Shown one piece after another: positions 1-34,739 of a stretch of DNA of 64,000 bases. Source of the DNA: Sipunculus nudus (taxonomy: Eukaryota > Annelida > Sipuncula > Golfingiida > Sipunculidae); assembly GCA_026874595.1 (NCBI GenBank), contig CM049314.1:35135229-35199228 (forward strand), given 5' to 3'. Below the pieces are notes generated by a model, which saw only the letters and a program-made list of their open reading frames with translations, did not search any database and was not told the DNA's origin. Made by a program: the position numbers and the translations under genes. Every line of letters begins with the position of its first letter. Position 1 is the stretch's first letter.

Positions 1-339
1 GTCACAGCTGACTGGGCACCATAGCTTGTATGGGAGATAGTAATCGCAATAAAATTTTAAGGCTGGGTTTTTTATTCTGTATAACCGGCTCATAAATCCA
101 AGAAGCCTTGACGAGCACAAAAAGGCTTCTCGTTTCGTTGTGAGCTTAGACTTTAAGCCCCCTTTCCCCTCAGCCATTATAACACTAAACTAAACGACAA
201 AAAACCACACCCGTTGAAAACCGGGAGGGGGGCTTTTCTCGCTTGCCAATAGTACACCAGTGTCCCCAGTGTCATAGAATTACCAAGAAACCCTTGGGAT
301 TTGAAAGTTTAAAGACATGCATACTTAAAATCCTCTGTT

Positions 340-391
<52 letters not shown>

Positions 392-2430
392 GACTGGGTG
401 CACATAAAACCGAACTGTTTCGCTAATGAGGCTTGCTTTTTAAGCAAAGCGGTATGAATGCCGGACACATGCACCACCAACATTGGTTCGAATATGGGAT
501 CGGCCCAATATTCTCCCTTGAACAAAATGTTTCTGGTAATGTTTGTCCTGTAATTCCTTCAGCCAAGCAAAGAGATAATAGCTACACTTTTTACAGCGTT
601 ACCAAGTCCTCCGTGAAGGGTCCATCAACCGTGACTACCCCTAATAAAGAATGCACCGCGGGGGACCTTTGATCTGACAAACACAAGCAGTATGTACATG
701 TTATGAATAAGCACGGATGACTAAACAATTTACCCTGAGTAACCCGTAGAATCATCGGAGGCTGAAAAAAATCTTATTTACAATCTAAGTCAGGTCAACC
801 ATTCTTGGTTTTTTTTTTGTCTCACTGGTCTTCCAAAATATGACTCCCCTTATCCCTGCCTGTGCCACCTTCCTTAGTTTTCCAGCTTCTTAATTTTTGT
901 AAATGTAAATTATATGATGAAGATTTGATAAAATGGGCTCATGTGGTTCACTTAATCTTTGAAGAATTTGATGTTATATAGAAACATGTCGTTAGTGAGG
1001 TACAGTAGCTTTGTTATCCTAATGTTTATACACACTTTTAGTCAAGAACTGGAGACACTTTTAGTCAAGAACTGGACACACTTTTAGTCAAGAACTGGAC
1101 GCTAACGGCCTGATCCCCCCCACCCCCGCATCGGGCCGTCAAATCGGAACGGAAGGGTTGTCCCGGCTAAATACTAAGATCAATCTCCCTTCAACGACAT
1201 TTTTACGTCGAATCATGAAGTGTAACATGCTTTACCTTCCGGCAGCGTTAACATGCTTGTCCCTAGAAAAATATCTAGTAATTCGTAAAATTAGTCATGT
1301 AAGCGGTCCTGACATCGCTGCTAATCGTTCAAATAACCCAATGGTCTGTTAATGTTCACGATTCTTGGGATTTTTGGAAAATTATTTAAATTTAAAACAT
1401 AAAATCGTAATCCAGGGTTCCTCTTATTTGTAACGAGTTGTTACTTTGATCTTTCTTACCCTAATCCGCCGCGAAATTACATCAGATCCGTGCATAAATT
1501 TTGATTAAAGTTGCTAATAGACAAACCAGCGTGTGTGTGTGTGTGGGGGGGGGGGGGGATAAATCAGACAAAATGTTCCCACTGATATATTTGCTGGCGA
1601 AGCTATATCATATAGCTTGGATGATCAGAAATTCCCCACCTGATGAAATGAGTAGGATATCAACAATGGCACAAACGCGGGTGGTGGGGGGGGGGGGGGG
1701 GGGAAGGGGAGGGATGGCGTTGGACAAACGATACTATTTCCAACATCCTCTCCCATGAGCAATAAGAAAAATAGTTATCTGTAGATCAAAAAGGGAAAGT
1801 CCGAAACCAAACTATCACTCGATCATCCACAGTATAGTGACGCTAGATCGCTCTACTGTTGCCCAGGAGTACCACTCCTTAAAGATTGATCCTATTACTC
1901 CGATTATGCACTTATGTGTGATCATATAATAACCAACAGTAGGAGTTACTTTAATCTGACACATTTTCTCTCCTTTAATTTGTTCGTATAAACGAGGTTT
2001 TGCCGTATTTTGTGTCTGCGGCAGATCTACATTTTGTCCTCGTTGCTCTCGTTATCCTTTTACATTTTGCAACAGGATGTTCACTGGGGCGTGAAATTAT
2101 ATCATAAGATGCCAGTCACATTCACACACGGCGGCCCGACACGCCCTGACTGAGAGTTATCCGTCTGACATAATTTGCCTTGAGCGGGGAACTGAAGCGT
2201 GATGTAGTACTGAATCTTGCAACATTCAGTGTCGGCCAACGTCTTACTCTGAGTCGGTTATTCAAGAAAAAATCTTTATAATATACAAACAAAATATGGA
2301 AGAACGGGATAAGGTTTTATTGAACAAACAGGATAACTTTATTGTGCATTTATGTATTTTATAATTAGGACATTACAAGTCACAAACGGGAATACTTTTG
2401 CGTCTTGTATTTAACCTAAAGCACAGAGCT
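1..2430. other. upstream region with simple repeats, no gene recognised
   Basis: It contains a (TA)n run at about 343-389, a triple 23-24-bp tandem repeat around 1030-1100 (unit CACTTTTAGTCAAGAACTGG), a GT/poly-G stretch at about 1531-1558 and a poly-G stretch at about 1683-1704. Short open frames (for example 433-672 +) show no domain and no splice context. A promoter for the gene starting at 2431 must lie here or further upstream, but I cannot place it. Confidence 0.6.
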
Positions 2431-23481
<21,051 letters not shown>

Positions 23482-24123
23482 TATGACCACAGGACAGAAG
23501 GATTCACCGCTCACACAGCACATGACACAAAGGTTCCTATAACAGAAGATCTCAGTTTAACCGCCAGCCCCGAGACTTCATACGTTTTTTGTGTCCTCCT
23601 TGTTCTTTTTTGTTTTGACAGATGGGCTATAAATTTGCTGCTTATCAATCTGGTAACACCTCAGAGACTTTCAGTGCTGCAAGTATAACAGTTCATAATC
23701 TGTAATCAGATTATATACTTTTATAAAAAGAAATATAGGTGATCACGTGAACGGGAGCGCCTCCCAATGATCGTATAAGGCACTTTGGAATAATAATCAA
23801 ACATATTGCGAAATATTATGTTATAACCTTAGTTATTTAATTTGTCTGTCAGCGACTGTACTAAAAAGTGAACGGATTTTCTCCGAATTTCGTGATGTGT
23901 AATATTTTAAGGTATTCTGGCTCACTATAACAGGTTTTATTTTATTTAAAGGAAAATATACATACGAGATGGGGCAATATCTTTTACCTGCTAAGTAACA
24001 GGGTCATTCCCTGGTATGAGGGGCCGCCTTTGTTCTAGAAAACACCTGTAATTCCATTTAGTATTTTATAACATGACACGCCTTTTTCTATGTGGCAGAC
24101 AGCACAGTTTTATTAAGAAAATT

Positions 24124-24226
24124 GCGGAGGTGTATATGTAGTCTGAGGCTGCATTTCTACTTTAGAATGGTAGAGTGTTCGTAAAAAAGTAGAAATGCAG
24201 CCTCAGACAACATATTCGCCTCCGCC
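24124..24226. repeat. long imperfect hairpin between convergent genes
   Basis: A ~42-bp left arm (24124-24165, core GTCTGAGGCTGCATTTCTAC) pairs with an inverted arm (24183-24226, core GTAGAAATGCAGCCTCAGAC) around a ~17-nt loop, with only a few mismatches. Homologous sites in the other cassettes (33045, 41580, 47195, 49000, 56610) have one arm only. It sits between the stop of the IgGFc gene and the convergent HNMT-like pseudogene. Confidence 0.85.
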
Positions 24227-25625
24227 ATATTCTTCTCCCTCATAGGCACCAATGTATGAGTTCGGCCATTTAAATAACACGTACATTGGTTCCAAAATTT
24301 AATGAAATAACGGTTGTAGTCCCATGTTTACAACAGTAGTTCGTTTTGTAATTAGGGCCTCGCTTGAAAAGGTGCCTATTAAGGCGTCAGCTCTATCGGA
24401 TTACAGACCATCCTAATAGCCTATGCCCACCAGAGTGTTTCCAAAGATATGCATTATATGTTCTGACGATATTGCAAAATATCGACAGAACATTGAAACC
24501 TATGCGGGGATATGTGCTTTCAAATTTCAGACTCCAGTTAGATCCAATATCCTTTCGAAATACCTTTTCAGATAATTTTGTGAATATTTTTCTGATAGGT
24601 CATTTAAGATTATTGGTTATTTGCAGACGAATTTGACGTCCAATACTTTCTCAGGGCTTCCATTTTGAAAAACTGGCGTTCTCGGGGCCCTAAATGAGGA
24701 CCGTGACGTTCATATTGATTTAGATGTCAGCAAAAAGAAATTTTATTTATCAGTAACATCTCATATAAATTGAAAGCATGAAGCATTTCAAAGAAGCATA
24801 CTTTTTTTCTATAAGCGAATGAATACCTATTTAATTACGTATTAGGTTAGTAAATTTGAGAAATGTTTCACCCACGAAATCCACTAAAGTAAAGTACATT
24901 CACGAATAATTGCTAACCTGGGACTCTATAAAGAGGACATGTGCGGACAAAAAAGAAAGCAGGTGGAAAATAACATCAGATTAACCAGAAGATTATCCAT
25001 ACAAAATTTTATTTTTTTGCCAAATATATATCCAAGAAAAATTGCAAAATATCCAAGAAATGTCTGAGACATTAGTTGAAGTTGGGATTTTAATTAATCA
25101 TATGGCGTATGTTTGGTTTAATGAATTTGTAAATAAGTAGACCGTTGTAACAAAAAATTGCTCTGAGAGGACTCATGACATTATCGTTTGAATTCTGAAA
25201 TTTGTCGAATTCTTTGACAAACATTAGTCCATATTTGTTGGGTTATCCCCATGCCAATTTACGTGTATAAATGTCATACAATGACTTCGTAAATCACATG
25301 TCAACAGATGCCGGCCTTAAACAGGTGTATTTCCCATTTGTGGCTTTTTATCAAAGTACACCTTTAGATTCCCAGGAAGAGATGATAACGAGACAAATGT
25401 TTAAATGTATTTAAAATAGTATTCAATGAGAGAACATTTGAACATTAATTTTAAAAAAATTATCCGTGAAATTTTATGTGTATTTTTCTTTGTACTCTGA
25501 AGGGAAAAACATTTTGCTTCTGAGGTATCAATAAAAATAAAATTTTGTTGAAAATGTTTCAGTACTGGTTAATGATTTCCTCCACTTGAAAGATAATAAA
25601 ATGGAAGATAACACATTTCAGGTTT

Positions 25626-26250
25626 TTATATCACCGGTTTCTTGATTATGTATATGACGGAAGTATTTGTAAACCAGTGAATTCCGTTAAGTAAAGTACT
25701 GTTCTCCTGTTATCTCTGAATGATTGTTGTCACGGTCTTTGGAGGAGCAGTCATTCTGAAGTGCGGGGTCTCAGTCAGAAAATCTTAAATCTTGTTACCT
25801 TCTTCAAGCCCGGTTAAAACAGTTTCTGTAAATAATGTGAAAAAAATATATGTATTTCCTGATACAAACCTTTCTTGTAATGTATGGGACGACGAGTTTT
25901 AAACCCATTGGACATTTAAGTCAGTATAATTATTTGTAATGTTTCGTGACATACGGTGGGTAAACATGAAAGCAAATAGGCAGATAATTTTGAAAACAAC
26001 CTGTATATTAACCACAGGAAAGAAGGAAAGAAGATATTTACCAACATTCGTTAAAGAAGGAAAGCAGTATTTCTTGAATGTAATTCCCAGTTTGAAGCAG
26101 TATTTCTCCAGGCCACATTCCTCTTCTATTACTGCACGGGGGATATCAGGAAAATCCTCCATCAATCGAGCATCATGGCTACCTTTACAATGGAATAACA
26201 GCCCATAGCATATATAACTACACCCTCCTGTATTTTCCAACTACCCGTTG

Positions 26251-26303
<53 letters not shown>

Positions 26304-27325
26304 TACCTCACATTTCTTACCAATATTGACCAAAATTTAAAGATATATTGTCCATACGTTTCACTTCTATTCACTGGTCATGTTCAAAAACAGAAACCTG
26401 CACATTGATGTGAGGAAAATTACCTATAGTGTCATGGAATGCAAGAAGAACACCTCCAGGTGCCAGAAGCTTATAATATTGACAGAGCAACTTCTCCACG
26501 CCCGTCACACCGTAGAGCGAGTGAATAAAGTATATAAAATGGTAGACTCTCACAGGCGGACCTCCTTCTAGGAACTTCTCGTAAGTCATTTCTCTCGCCT
26601 GGAATTCAACATTAGAGTACTCGGCTCTAGACGTTACCTTTTGTTTAAAAATTCTGGAACGCTCAGTATCAGAGTCGATTACAGTGTATTTGACTCTTCT
26701 GAACTCGGGCACAATCTTCTGCAGTATTATATCGTCCGGATTTCCTTTAAAGAGTCAATCGAAACGTTAGTTTCCTTATTAAATTGATATCTTGGATAAA
26801 TTAAATATATGGGCGTATTTGTTCACATGATTTTAAATAAGATATTTTAAGATATTTGGAAAATTCTCTTTTTATCTTCTTATCTCGATTTTTCCTATTC
26901 TTTCGTTTTGAATCATGAAATATTATGCATTGATCGGAAGCATAAATACATTAGAATCGTGCCTGGCCACCAAGTCATGACTACCCTAACTATTGGGCGC
27001 AATTGTTAACGACGCCGGTAATTCGGTTAATAAAACCGTTTCAGAGGTTTTAGTATTAGCAGAACTTTGTGTTTTAAATATAAATGTCACAAGTACTGAA
27101 ATACATTCCAATTTACAAGTATTTTTCAATCTTACCTTCCCCTGAACCATTTGAAATTATATTGATTGAATGCCTATTAGCGCAGGCATCCTTCGTAATG
27201 GGGATGATGTTTTCTGAGAGCCATTCGTGACACACCTTATCCTGGGTAGAGTTTTTCAGGTAGGTGTCTCTGCAAATTTTGTATCTTTCTTTGTCATCTC
27301 CCAGGTACCGATACATCCTGTCCAT
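25626..27325 (-). pseudogene. HNMT-like methyltransferase, copy 1, disabled by nonsense codons
   Basis: Four exons (minus): 27325-27136, 26744-26424, 26182-26042, 25825-25626. They have the same splice sites and phases as the intact copies. Exons 1-3 are open: MDRMYRYLGDDKERYKICRD, motif I NIISNGSGEG at the first junction, FIYFIHSLYGV, and GSHDARLMEDFPDIPRAVIE. Exon 4 has two in-frame stops: TAA after EEGNKI, and TAA after TIIQR where other copies read Leu. The last ~55 residues, which include part of the fold and a likely substrate-contact Asn, would be lost. The gene is convergent with the IgGFc gene that ends at 23481. Alternative view: a truncated but expressed protein, which I consider unlikely. 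Confidence 0.8.
26250..26301. repeat. (TA)n in HNMT-like intron 2
   Basis: A TA array between exons 2 and 3 of copy 1. The same intron in copy 2 (34696-34752) and copy 5 (54586-54643) also holds one, so the array predates the duplications. Copy 3 retains only a short remnant near 43790. Confidence 0.9.
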
Positions 27326-28719
27326 TATTGACCTGAGATGGCTATGTTTTCTTTATAATTCGCGGGTATAATTCAGTTTTATTGAGGTACATTTTGGGAA
27401 TCTTTGGCCGTTTGGCCACATTAAACGCTATTAGATTATCGGTAAAATTTGTGTGAAATCTTGCGTTCGTTATAATCAGAGCGACGCGTTGAAAACCTTA
27501 AGCTTGCATTAATTCAGTAATTAAATGTTTTATTAGTATTATATGTTTACGATAGTTAAATAAAACAAGTTAATGAGTCCAAATGTCAGTATAATGACCT
27601 GCTTCCAGGATCTACCAATAATGCGTACTCATACCTGACTATGGATGCGGCACAGGTATTCATGATGTAAGAGCTACATCAGGCAGAGAATAGGCAAGGC
27701 AGATCTAGTCCATATTTAAACAAAGTATTTTTATCACTTCCTAGATTATAGGGTGCGAAGCATAACCTCACGCTGTCAGAATATTTAGAAAATAAACTTC
27801 ATCATAAATCACGGTAATGTCCGATGTTGCACTGTTGAATTCCTAAAATCAAGTTGCAGAAGGAAAATGCCCCGTCTGTCCCTTGACACCATTTTTTGTT
27901 TATTCAGACAAATGTTATTCAGGGAACAATGTTCATACAGTGTGTTTTAATATTCATAGAATGATAATAAATATTTTTAAGCATGTATCGTTGAGTGCAA
28001 AGCCCTATCATAGTTAAAAGGTGTTTTCATTTTAACTTGGTATTGTTTATGTCGTGTTACTACTTGCAGTTATTATCTTTTTAATCCAGTGACTTGGTTT
28101 ATTATACCATTAATGTTTTTAATTTTAATAATTATTTAATTATCAATCTAATACACATCATGTCGCCTTCTTTTGGTAAAAATCTAATTGACAAATGAAC
28201 AAACATACTATGTACATTTGTAGAAAAGTATATATTGATAGTCGAATAGTAGAATCGCTTAATCTGGTACAAAGTCTCATCTTTTGCCTATGTTTTTTCT
28301 TTCGATGAAGATTTATGTTTGTTGTTTTGAAATCATTATTAATCATTATTGTATTCAAACCGTCTGCTGGGAATTGAAAATTAGGCATATATTGCCAAAC
28401 CATACAGGGGGCACTTATGTTGGGCTGGTAAGCCTAACTGAGAAATAAAGCAGTATGGAGGGATTCATTGCCGTGGTCTTCCATCATGTTGCATTAAAAC
28501 CGTTGTATACAGCCCATGATCTTAACATTAGGCAACAAATGATAAAATAGCACATTTAAAAATAAACTTGAAGTCATAACCCAAACTGATACTCCGTCTC
28601 TTTGGTAACGAATCATTTTCTGTATCGCCTACAAATTACATGCGTCCAGTAACCTGTGCGAGCCATGCTTTTATTCGTGCTGTCAGAAATTCCATGGAAG
28701 CATTAACCGCGTGGTTATG

Positions 28720-28880
28720 TTAACAGTGTAATGGTGTTAACGAGGTGGTCGTATACGTACTTGTCGGGTGGTTATTTAATTAAGGTGGATGTGTTACGGG
28801 AGTGATAATGTTATCAGGGTCGTCTAGCCGTGATGTCGGGATGGTCGTGTTATTTGTTACATGTCGTGTTACTCACATGT
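28720..28880 (+). repeat. minisatellite remnant (GGATGGTCGTGTTA type)
   Basis: A shorter, degraded version of the 15.0-15.8 kb array, followed at about 28930 by an exon-11 remnant. It marks the start of the second cassette. Confidence 0.7.
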
Positions 28881-29564
28881 ATCAAAAGAATTAAATTATT
28901 TTAAAAAATCTACTAGTGTTTACTAACTTATAAAATTTTGGAAAGAACTGGAGGAAGCGTTCATGTTAAGAATGAAATTTTAACCGAAGCCACCTTAGCT
29001 GATACGCCTAACTGGTACCGTAATCGTGACGCGTAGTGCGCATACTCGTGGAACTGGTCTATTAAACGAAATTGCAGAAGGTTTATACGTCTTGTATATT
29101 TATATTTAGACCATACAACGGTCTGCTTTATATGCAAATATGTTTATTCGTCTCTAAAGAATCTCATTTTCACAATAGGTACATCAGCTACCTGATTTTA
29201 TGCTCAAGTAGGTTATGCAGTGGTTAACCGCCAGCGGAGACTGATGTTTACAGTGTGGGGAACCAGACCCGCACAGTTCACTTGTACTGTCATATAATAC
29301 AATTTTTTTATGCTTCTTCGAAATTAAATAAACTTCGAAATGGGGTACCGAAACATCGTTTAACCTGGTAGTTAATAAAACTATAATAATAATAATAATA
29401 ACAATAATAATTTAAATAATGATGATGATAATAGTAATAACTAGAATACGGGTAGTCGACAAGCATCTATGTGTATCCGCCGATATCAGAGTGGGACGGG
29501 TGAAGCGAGGAATGGATTGAGTGGCAAGGGGAAATAGAGTGATGTGTGTTGCATATTAGCATGA

Positions 29565-29890
29565 ATGTCTGCAGCCGAAATGTGTATGTAGGTGGGGCCA
29601 CCTACCACAACATCCAGAAAGCTATTCAAGTTGTATACGTATGCAAAATCTTAGGCAGATAAGTCAAACCACTACTTGTATATGAGTGATTTTATCTCAC
29701 GGCAGACTAACAGACGGACGCTGTGCAAAAATGGTTGCAGGTGGCGCCACCAGTTTTGCGTATGATAAGGAACTCTACAAGATCTATACACATGCAAAAT
29801 TTCAAAAGGATATGTGAAACCAGTCTTGAGATATAAGCTTGTATGTCTGTAGCCTGAACGTGAATGGAGGTGGCGCAAAACTCTGTTTTG
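29565..29890. repeat. ~140-bp tandem repeat with GGTGGCGCCACC palindromes
   Basis: Successive units contain a GGTGGGGCCACC or GGTGGCGCCACC centre, then TATACGTATGCAAAAT, then AAACCA...TATATGAGTG or TTGAGATATAAG. About 2.5 units are visible. The mirrored sequence is at about 50490-50830 on the right arm. Confidence 0.65.
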
Positions 29891-30608
29891 GCGTATACAA
29901 TAATAATAACAGTAATGATAATACTAATATATTGCTTCATTTAGTTAACAATGTACACATTAGCAACACATCACCCAAACATTTCAAACAGAAAAATTCC
30001 AGCAGAAAGATATTTGAGCAATCAAGTAAGAGCGTATGGATGAAATCACCCGCTGGGGTTCCTTCCAGATAAACTTGGCTTCTCTTACATTCATCCTCAG
30101 AATAAAGTTACTTTGGACGATTCGACAGAGACCTCTATAGGCAAAAGTTGTATTTAGAGACGGCGACACACAGGTGGTATGGGATTTTGATTTGAAAATC
30201 TTAAAAGAACAAAATAAAATGCTGATATATATTGGTTTCTGAAGGAAGATACTAAGATACTTATAATTTTACTAAATTTATAAGTTAGAAAAGAAATAAT
30301 TTTGAATAAATGCAGATACAGACAATTTGGTCTTTAAACAAATATTTTACATATAAAAAGAGTATGTTTATCTGCATAGTTATAAAGTGTATTATCGAAC
30401 TAATAAAAGTAATTTTCATGAAAGAAAAACGTTTCAATGCTTTCCGATTTATTTATTATTTATGCTATATACATGTACTTACTATGCTTACAATATGCTT
30501 TTCTTAAGCCAGCATTCCATATATACGTAAGCGGTACGTATGCGTATACATTCCTAGGCATCCAGTTGTTATATTCTCTTGGTGCCATTTCATATGTTTA
30601 TGCAGTAC

Positions 30609-30677
<69 letters not shown>
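30609..30677. repeat. (TA)n microsatellite
   Basis: About 69 bp of TA in the exon 12-13 intron of cassette 2. Positional equivalents in other cassettes are absent or moved. Confidence 0.95.
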
Positions 30678-30678
<1 letters not shown>

Positions 30679-31996
30679 GCAAGGTAACGGACGTCGAAAT
30701 TCCAAACTTTTGAGTAGTGATAAACAATTCCTTTGACTTTTCTACAGCTCTACAGCTCCTCACTACAACACCCGATTTTGCTGTATCGGTACCGCATACG
30801 CATACGTATTAATGGAATCACCGGCGTCCGTTTTCTAGCTGCATTACGCCTACGTACTGAATGTGTATATTGAATACTGGCTTAATCTTGGTAAAATTTT
30901 TATGTAAATGTTTGGAATTACCTCGTCTGCTGCCATGCGTAAACGTTTTCAATCGTTACCGTGAGCGATCTAAACGTGCTGCATCCGCATACATGTATTC
31001 GCATATGTACTGCATACGCATATATGGAACCACTCTAAGTGAATATGTTTGCATGTTCTAACTGCATACGCATAAATATGTACTGCACACGCTCATGTGG
31101 AAAGCCACCCTAAAGGTGCTCACAATATACCTTTAGTTAAATTATGTAAGTAAAAAGAGCAATTCGAACACAATGTGGGTTTTCCTGGTTGGATAAATCA
31201 TGTAGAATTCATATATTATCTCGCGATGGGGAAGTACTCGAGTATTCAAACTGGTTTCAGGTTCACTATGCCTCTATGCCGTAGGGCTATATTTCTACTC
31301 GGAGGTCAGTAAGACCATGGTGTGGTCAGATGGTCATGACGTCACCGCCGATGTTCCAGGATACTGGTGTACCAGGGTGGATATTGAAATTCTATCACTG
31401 AGCCCGCCAGTACGGGCAAGACTGCCGTATTGTCTCGGCAATGTCAAACTCTTTGAACTTGATCTGAGCAGCTAGCGTTAACATACCAATCATTATGCTA
31501 TATTTTTACATATTCTTTCATATATATAAACATACAACAGAGGTAATATTTTGCAGTATAGTGGAGGGTCGCGTTAAATCCCCTGTACCCCTCTGAATCC
31601 GCATATATATACATATATATCATCCTACAGACTAGGCTAGAGCGGTATAACTCTGAAGAAAAACATCCTGTTGAGCATCCTGGAATATATCTTTGTATTA
31701 TATCTAAAATTTAAAACAACAAATAACCTCCTTGCCGTGCCCTGTTATGTTCCGGTATCGCACGTGTACCCCGACCAATCCTAGTGTGCACCTGAGGATA
31801 AAAGGATCAGTGTCAGTCTTTCACATGCCCCCCCCCCCCCGCCCCGAATCGCACAAAGCATATTCTCGTAATCTCGTAAACTCTCGGCTTTTCAAACCAC
31901 GCCGTTAGCTTTCATTCTTACCACATTCACCTGATGATCGGGTCGCATCCCGTGAAACAGACTGTTGTGAATTAACTTTGTTGTTTTTCTTCTGAG

Positions 31997-31998
<2 letters not shown>

Positions 31999-32046
<48 letters not shown>
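31999..32046. repeat. (TA)n microsatellite
   Basis: TA array in the last intron of the cassette 2 tail, a position comparable to 23165-23202 and 40454-40535. Confidence 0.9.
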
Positions 32047-32049
<3 letters not shown>

Positions 32050-32169
32050 CATGAAACTTGATGTTAGGTCATGTTACATACTCTCTTTTAAATATTATAT
32101 TAAGCAGATACATTATTTTTTAAATATTTTTTTCCGTGGAGGAAACCACCAAAATTTTGTTTAAAATGA

Positions 32170-32375
32170 CAACTAGGTATTTGTACATCCGCATGTAATT
32201 TTATATCTTGGCGTTAACCAGACCCGGTGACTACTGCACCTGCGTCGCCTGGGTGGGTTATCGTCTCGATTGCAATATCATACGACCGAGAAACCCCAAC
32301 AGCACACTTGTTTGTGCGTGAAAATAAGCCTTTTTGGCACGGCCTTCCCATTAAGCCTGCAGAGCGCTTAACTTT
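32170..32375 (-). mobile_element. SINE body, head deleted (cassette 2)
   Basis: Minus-strand sequence matches the body of the tRNA-headed SINE at 47929-48260 (shared blocks around CACAAACAAGTGTGC and CACCTGCG), but the tRNA-like head and adjoining intron are missing; the sequence runs directly into the exon-14 remnant. Confidence 0.65.
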
Positions 32376-33705
32376 ACAGACTGTGATTGAGAGAACGGGA
32401 AACCGCTCACACATTACATTACACAATAGATTCCCACAACAGAGGATTCTTAGTTTCCCAGTTTAACTGCAAGCTCCGAGACTTCGACGATTGCGCGTAT
32501 CATACCTTAATTTGTACTCATTGTACTCATACTCTTTGTCGTTTTGAAAATTGCTGCTAATCAATTTGATAACAACTCAGAGACTTATTGGTCTTGCAAG
32601 TTTAAGAGTACATAATCTGTAATCAGGTTATATACTTAAAAAAAAATAAAGGTGGTCACGCACACCGGAGCGCCCCCTTGTGATCGTATAAGGCACTGTG
32701 GAACAAGTCATCTGATACCTTCGATAGGTGGCGAGATGTTATGTTTTAACCTTGGCTATTTGCCTGGTATGACTTCACTAAAAATATGATGGGATTTTCA
32801 TTGAATTTATTGGCGTGTTATATAATGGACGTAATCTGACTCCCCATAACATGTTTTTTTTATTTAAAGGGATTTATGCCTATGCAATGGAGTAATATAT
32901 TTTTGCCTGTCAGGTAACTGGTCCATTCACTGGTATAAAGGGGGCCGCCTTTGTTCTAGGGAACATCTGTTTTCTACTTAGTATTTAGTTAAAATTTAAC
33001 ACCTTTTCTCTGTGGCAGACAACACAGTATGATAAAGAAAATGGCGGAGCTATATATGTAGTACGAGGCGTCTACTTTGGAATGATAAAGTGTTCGACCA
33101 TTAAAATAACGTATACATTGGCTTCAAAATATTTAATTGAATAACTATTGTATTCTCATGTTTTCAACTGTAATTCGTTTTGTAATGAGGAAAAGGTACC
33201 TATGAGGACGCCAGTCTTATCACAGAAACTACCATTTCAAGTTTATTAAATTCTTAAATTAAATCAGTCTATATTTGTTGGGTTATACTCCTGCTGATTT
33301 ACGTGCATAATTATTTTACAGATGTATCTTCCTGATGTGGCTTTTTTATATAAAAGTACAAGTTTGGATTCACAACCAGAGATAATTGCAAGACAAATGT
33401 TTCAATTATATTTTAATTACACGTAAATTATATGCACTGGGCGATCATTTGAACAATATTGATGAATATATTTAGTTTCGATCCGTTCCAATATATTCAT
33501 GTCGATACATTTGTTATAACACAACAGTGAATCTGAAAAAATCATACATGGAAATTTATGTGCATTTTTGTCATTGTAAACTGAATGGAAATATATTTTG
33601 CATCAAAGGTAAAAATAAGATTATATTTTTATATGGTTTCAGTACTGGTTAGTGTTTTCTTCAACATGAAAGATTAAACAATGAAAGATAAGACATTTCA
33701 GGTTA

Positions 33706-33797
33706 TTATTTCATCTTTTTTATTATGCATAGAACAGAAGTATTTGTGAACAAGAGGATTCCGTTAAGTAAAGTGATGTTCTCCTGTAATTTTGAGG
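33706..33797 (-). pseudogene. partial duplicate of HNMT-like exon 4
   Basis: A 330-340-bp tandem duplication (about 33470-33797 versus 33803-34137) repeats the 3' flank and last ~30 codons of exon 4 of copy 2. It lies downstream of the intact exon 4 and shows substitutions (ATGCATAGAACAG, ATTTTGAGG). It has no acceptor and is not expected to be spliced. Confidence 0.7.
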
Positions 33798-34045
33798 AAT
33801 ATTATATAGTTTCGATCTGTCCCAATATATTCAAGTCCATACATGGATTAGGATACAAAAGTGAATTAAAAACTGTATACGTGAAATTTTATGTGCATTT
33901 TTTTTGTCAGTGTACACTGAACGGAATTATATTTTGCTTCGAAGGTATAATTAATTATCTATTTTTTTTAAATGGTTTCGGTACTGGTTAGTGTTTATGT
34001 CAAAGTTAAGATTTTACACTATGAAAGATAAGACATTTACGGTTT

Positions 34046-34693
34046 TTATTTCACCGGTTTTTTTATTATGTATAGAACAGAACTATTTGTGAACCAGTGG
34101 ACTCCGTTAAGTAAAGTGCTGTTCTCCTGTAATCTCTGAATGATTGTTGTAACCGTCTTTGTAGGAGCAGTCATTCTGAAGTGAAGGGTGCCGGTAAGGA
34201 TATCCAAAATCTGGTCACCTTCTTCCAGCCCCTTAACAACAGTTTCTGAAAATATTGTGAAAAAAATTGTATTTCCTGATATACACCTTTCTTGTGCTCT
34301 ATGCATGGACAAATTTAGAACCATTTGGACCTATCATTTCAGTCAATACAACTATTTTGATATACCATTGGTAAACATGGAAGTAAATAGACAGCTAATT
34401 AAAAAAACTATTCATTAACCGCTGGAAAACAGGAAAGAAGATATTTACCAACATTTGTTAAAACAGGAAGGCAGTATTTCTTGAAAGTAAAACCGAGTTT
34501 GGAGCAGTATTTTTCCAGATCACATTCCTGGTCTATCATTGCAGGGGGGCTATCAGGAAAATCTTCCATCAATCGAGCATCATGACTACCTTCAAAATAG
34601 AAAAACACATTGTTCAACAATTGTTGAAAGAAAATAGTTCACAATCAAAATAAAGGGAATTACAAAGAAGAGCACTGTATTAACCGCCACATC

Positions 34694-34739
<46 letters not shown>

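Larger units (their letters stand above)
28930..32399 (+). pseudogene. IgGFc-gene tail, cassette 2 (exons 11-14 remnants)
   Basis: The exon-11 copy is cut short (about 28930-28985). The exon-12 copy (29945-30176) keeps NN-V at the start and KNSSRKIFEQSSKSVW, but lacks about five codons and frameshifts to a stop after PAGVPSR. The exon-13 copy (31305-31471) is open (GYWCTRVDIEILSLSPPVRA) but its donor GTAAGT has become CTAGCG. The exon-14 copy starts near 32380 and stops after DCD. No IgGFc domain precedes it, so this is a duplicated 3' end, not a gene. Intron 12 here has no DIRS element. Confidence 0.8.

Noticed and set aside
433-672. Upstream ORF of 79 codons
   Set aside because: No domain, no signal, borders a (TA)n repeat, and no compatible splice donor to the gene at 2431.
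24364-24636. ORF repeated at 41736-41942
   Set aside because: Intergenic segmental-duplication sequence shared by cassettes; frames are broken in other copies and no domain is visible.
28158-28403. Small conserved protein (NLHRKKKHRQKMRLCTRLSD), also at 52377-52568
   Set aside because: The same frame is kept in both palindrome arms, but that follows from DNA similarity. No splice context, no family, and different ends in the two copies.
32227-32466. 79-codon ORF on plus strand
   Set aside because: It overlaps the antisense SINE body and the exon-14 remnant; not a gene.
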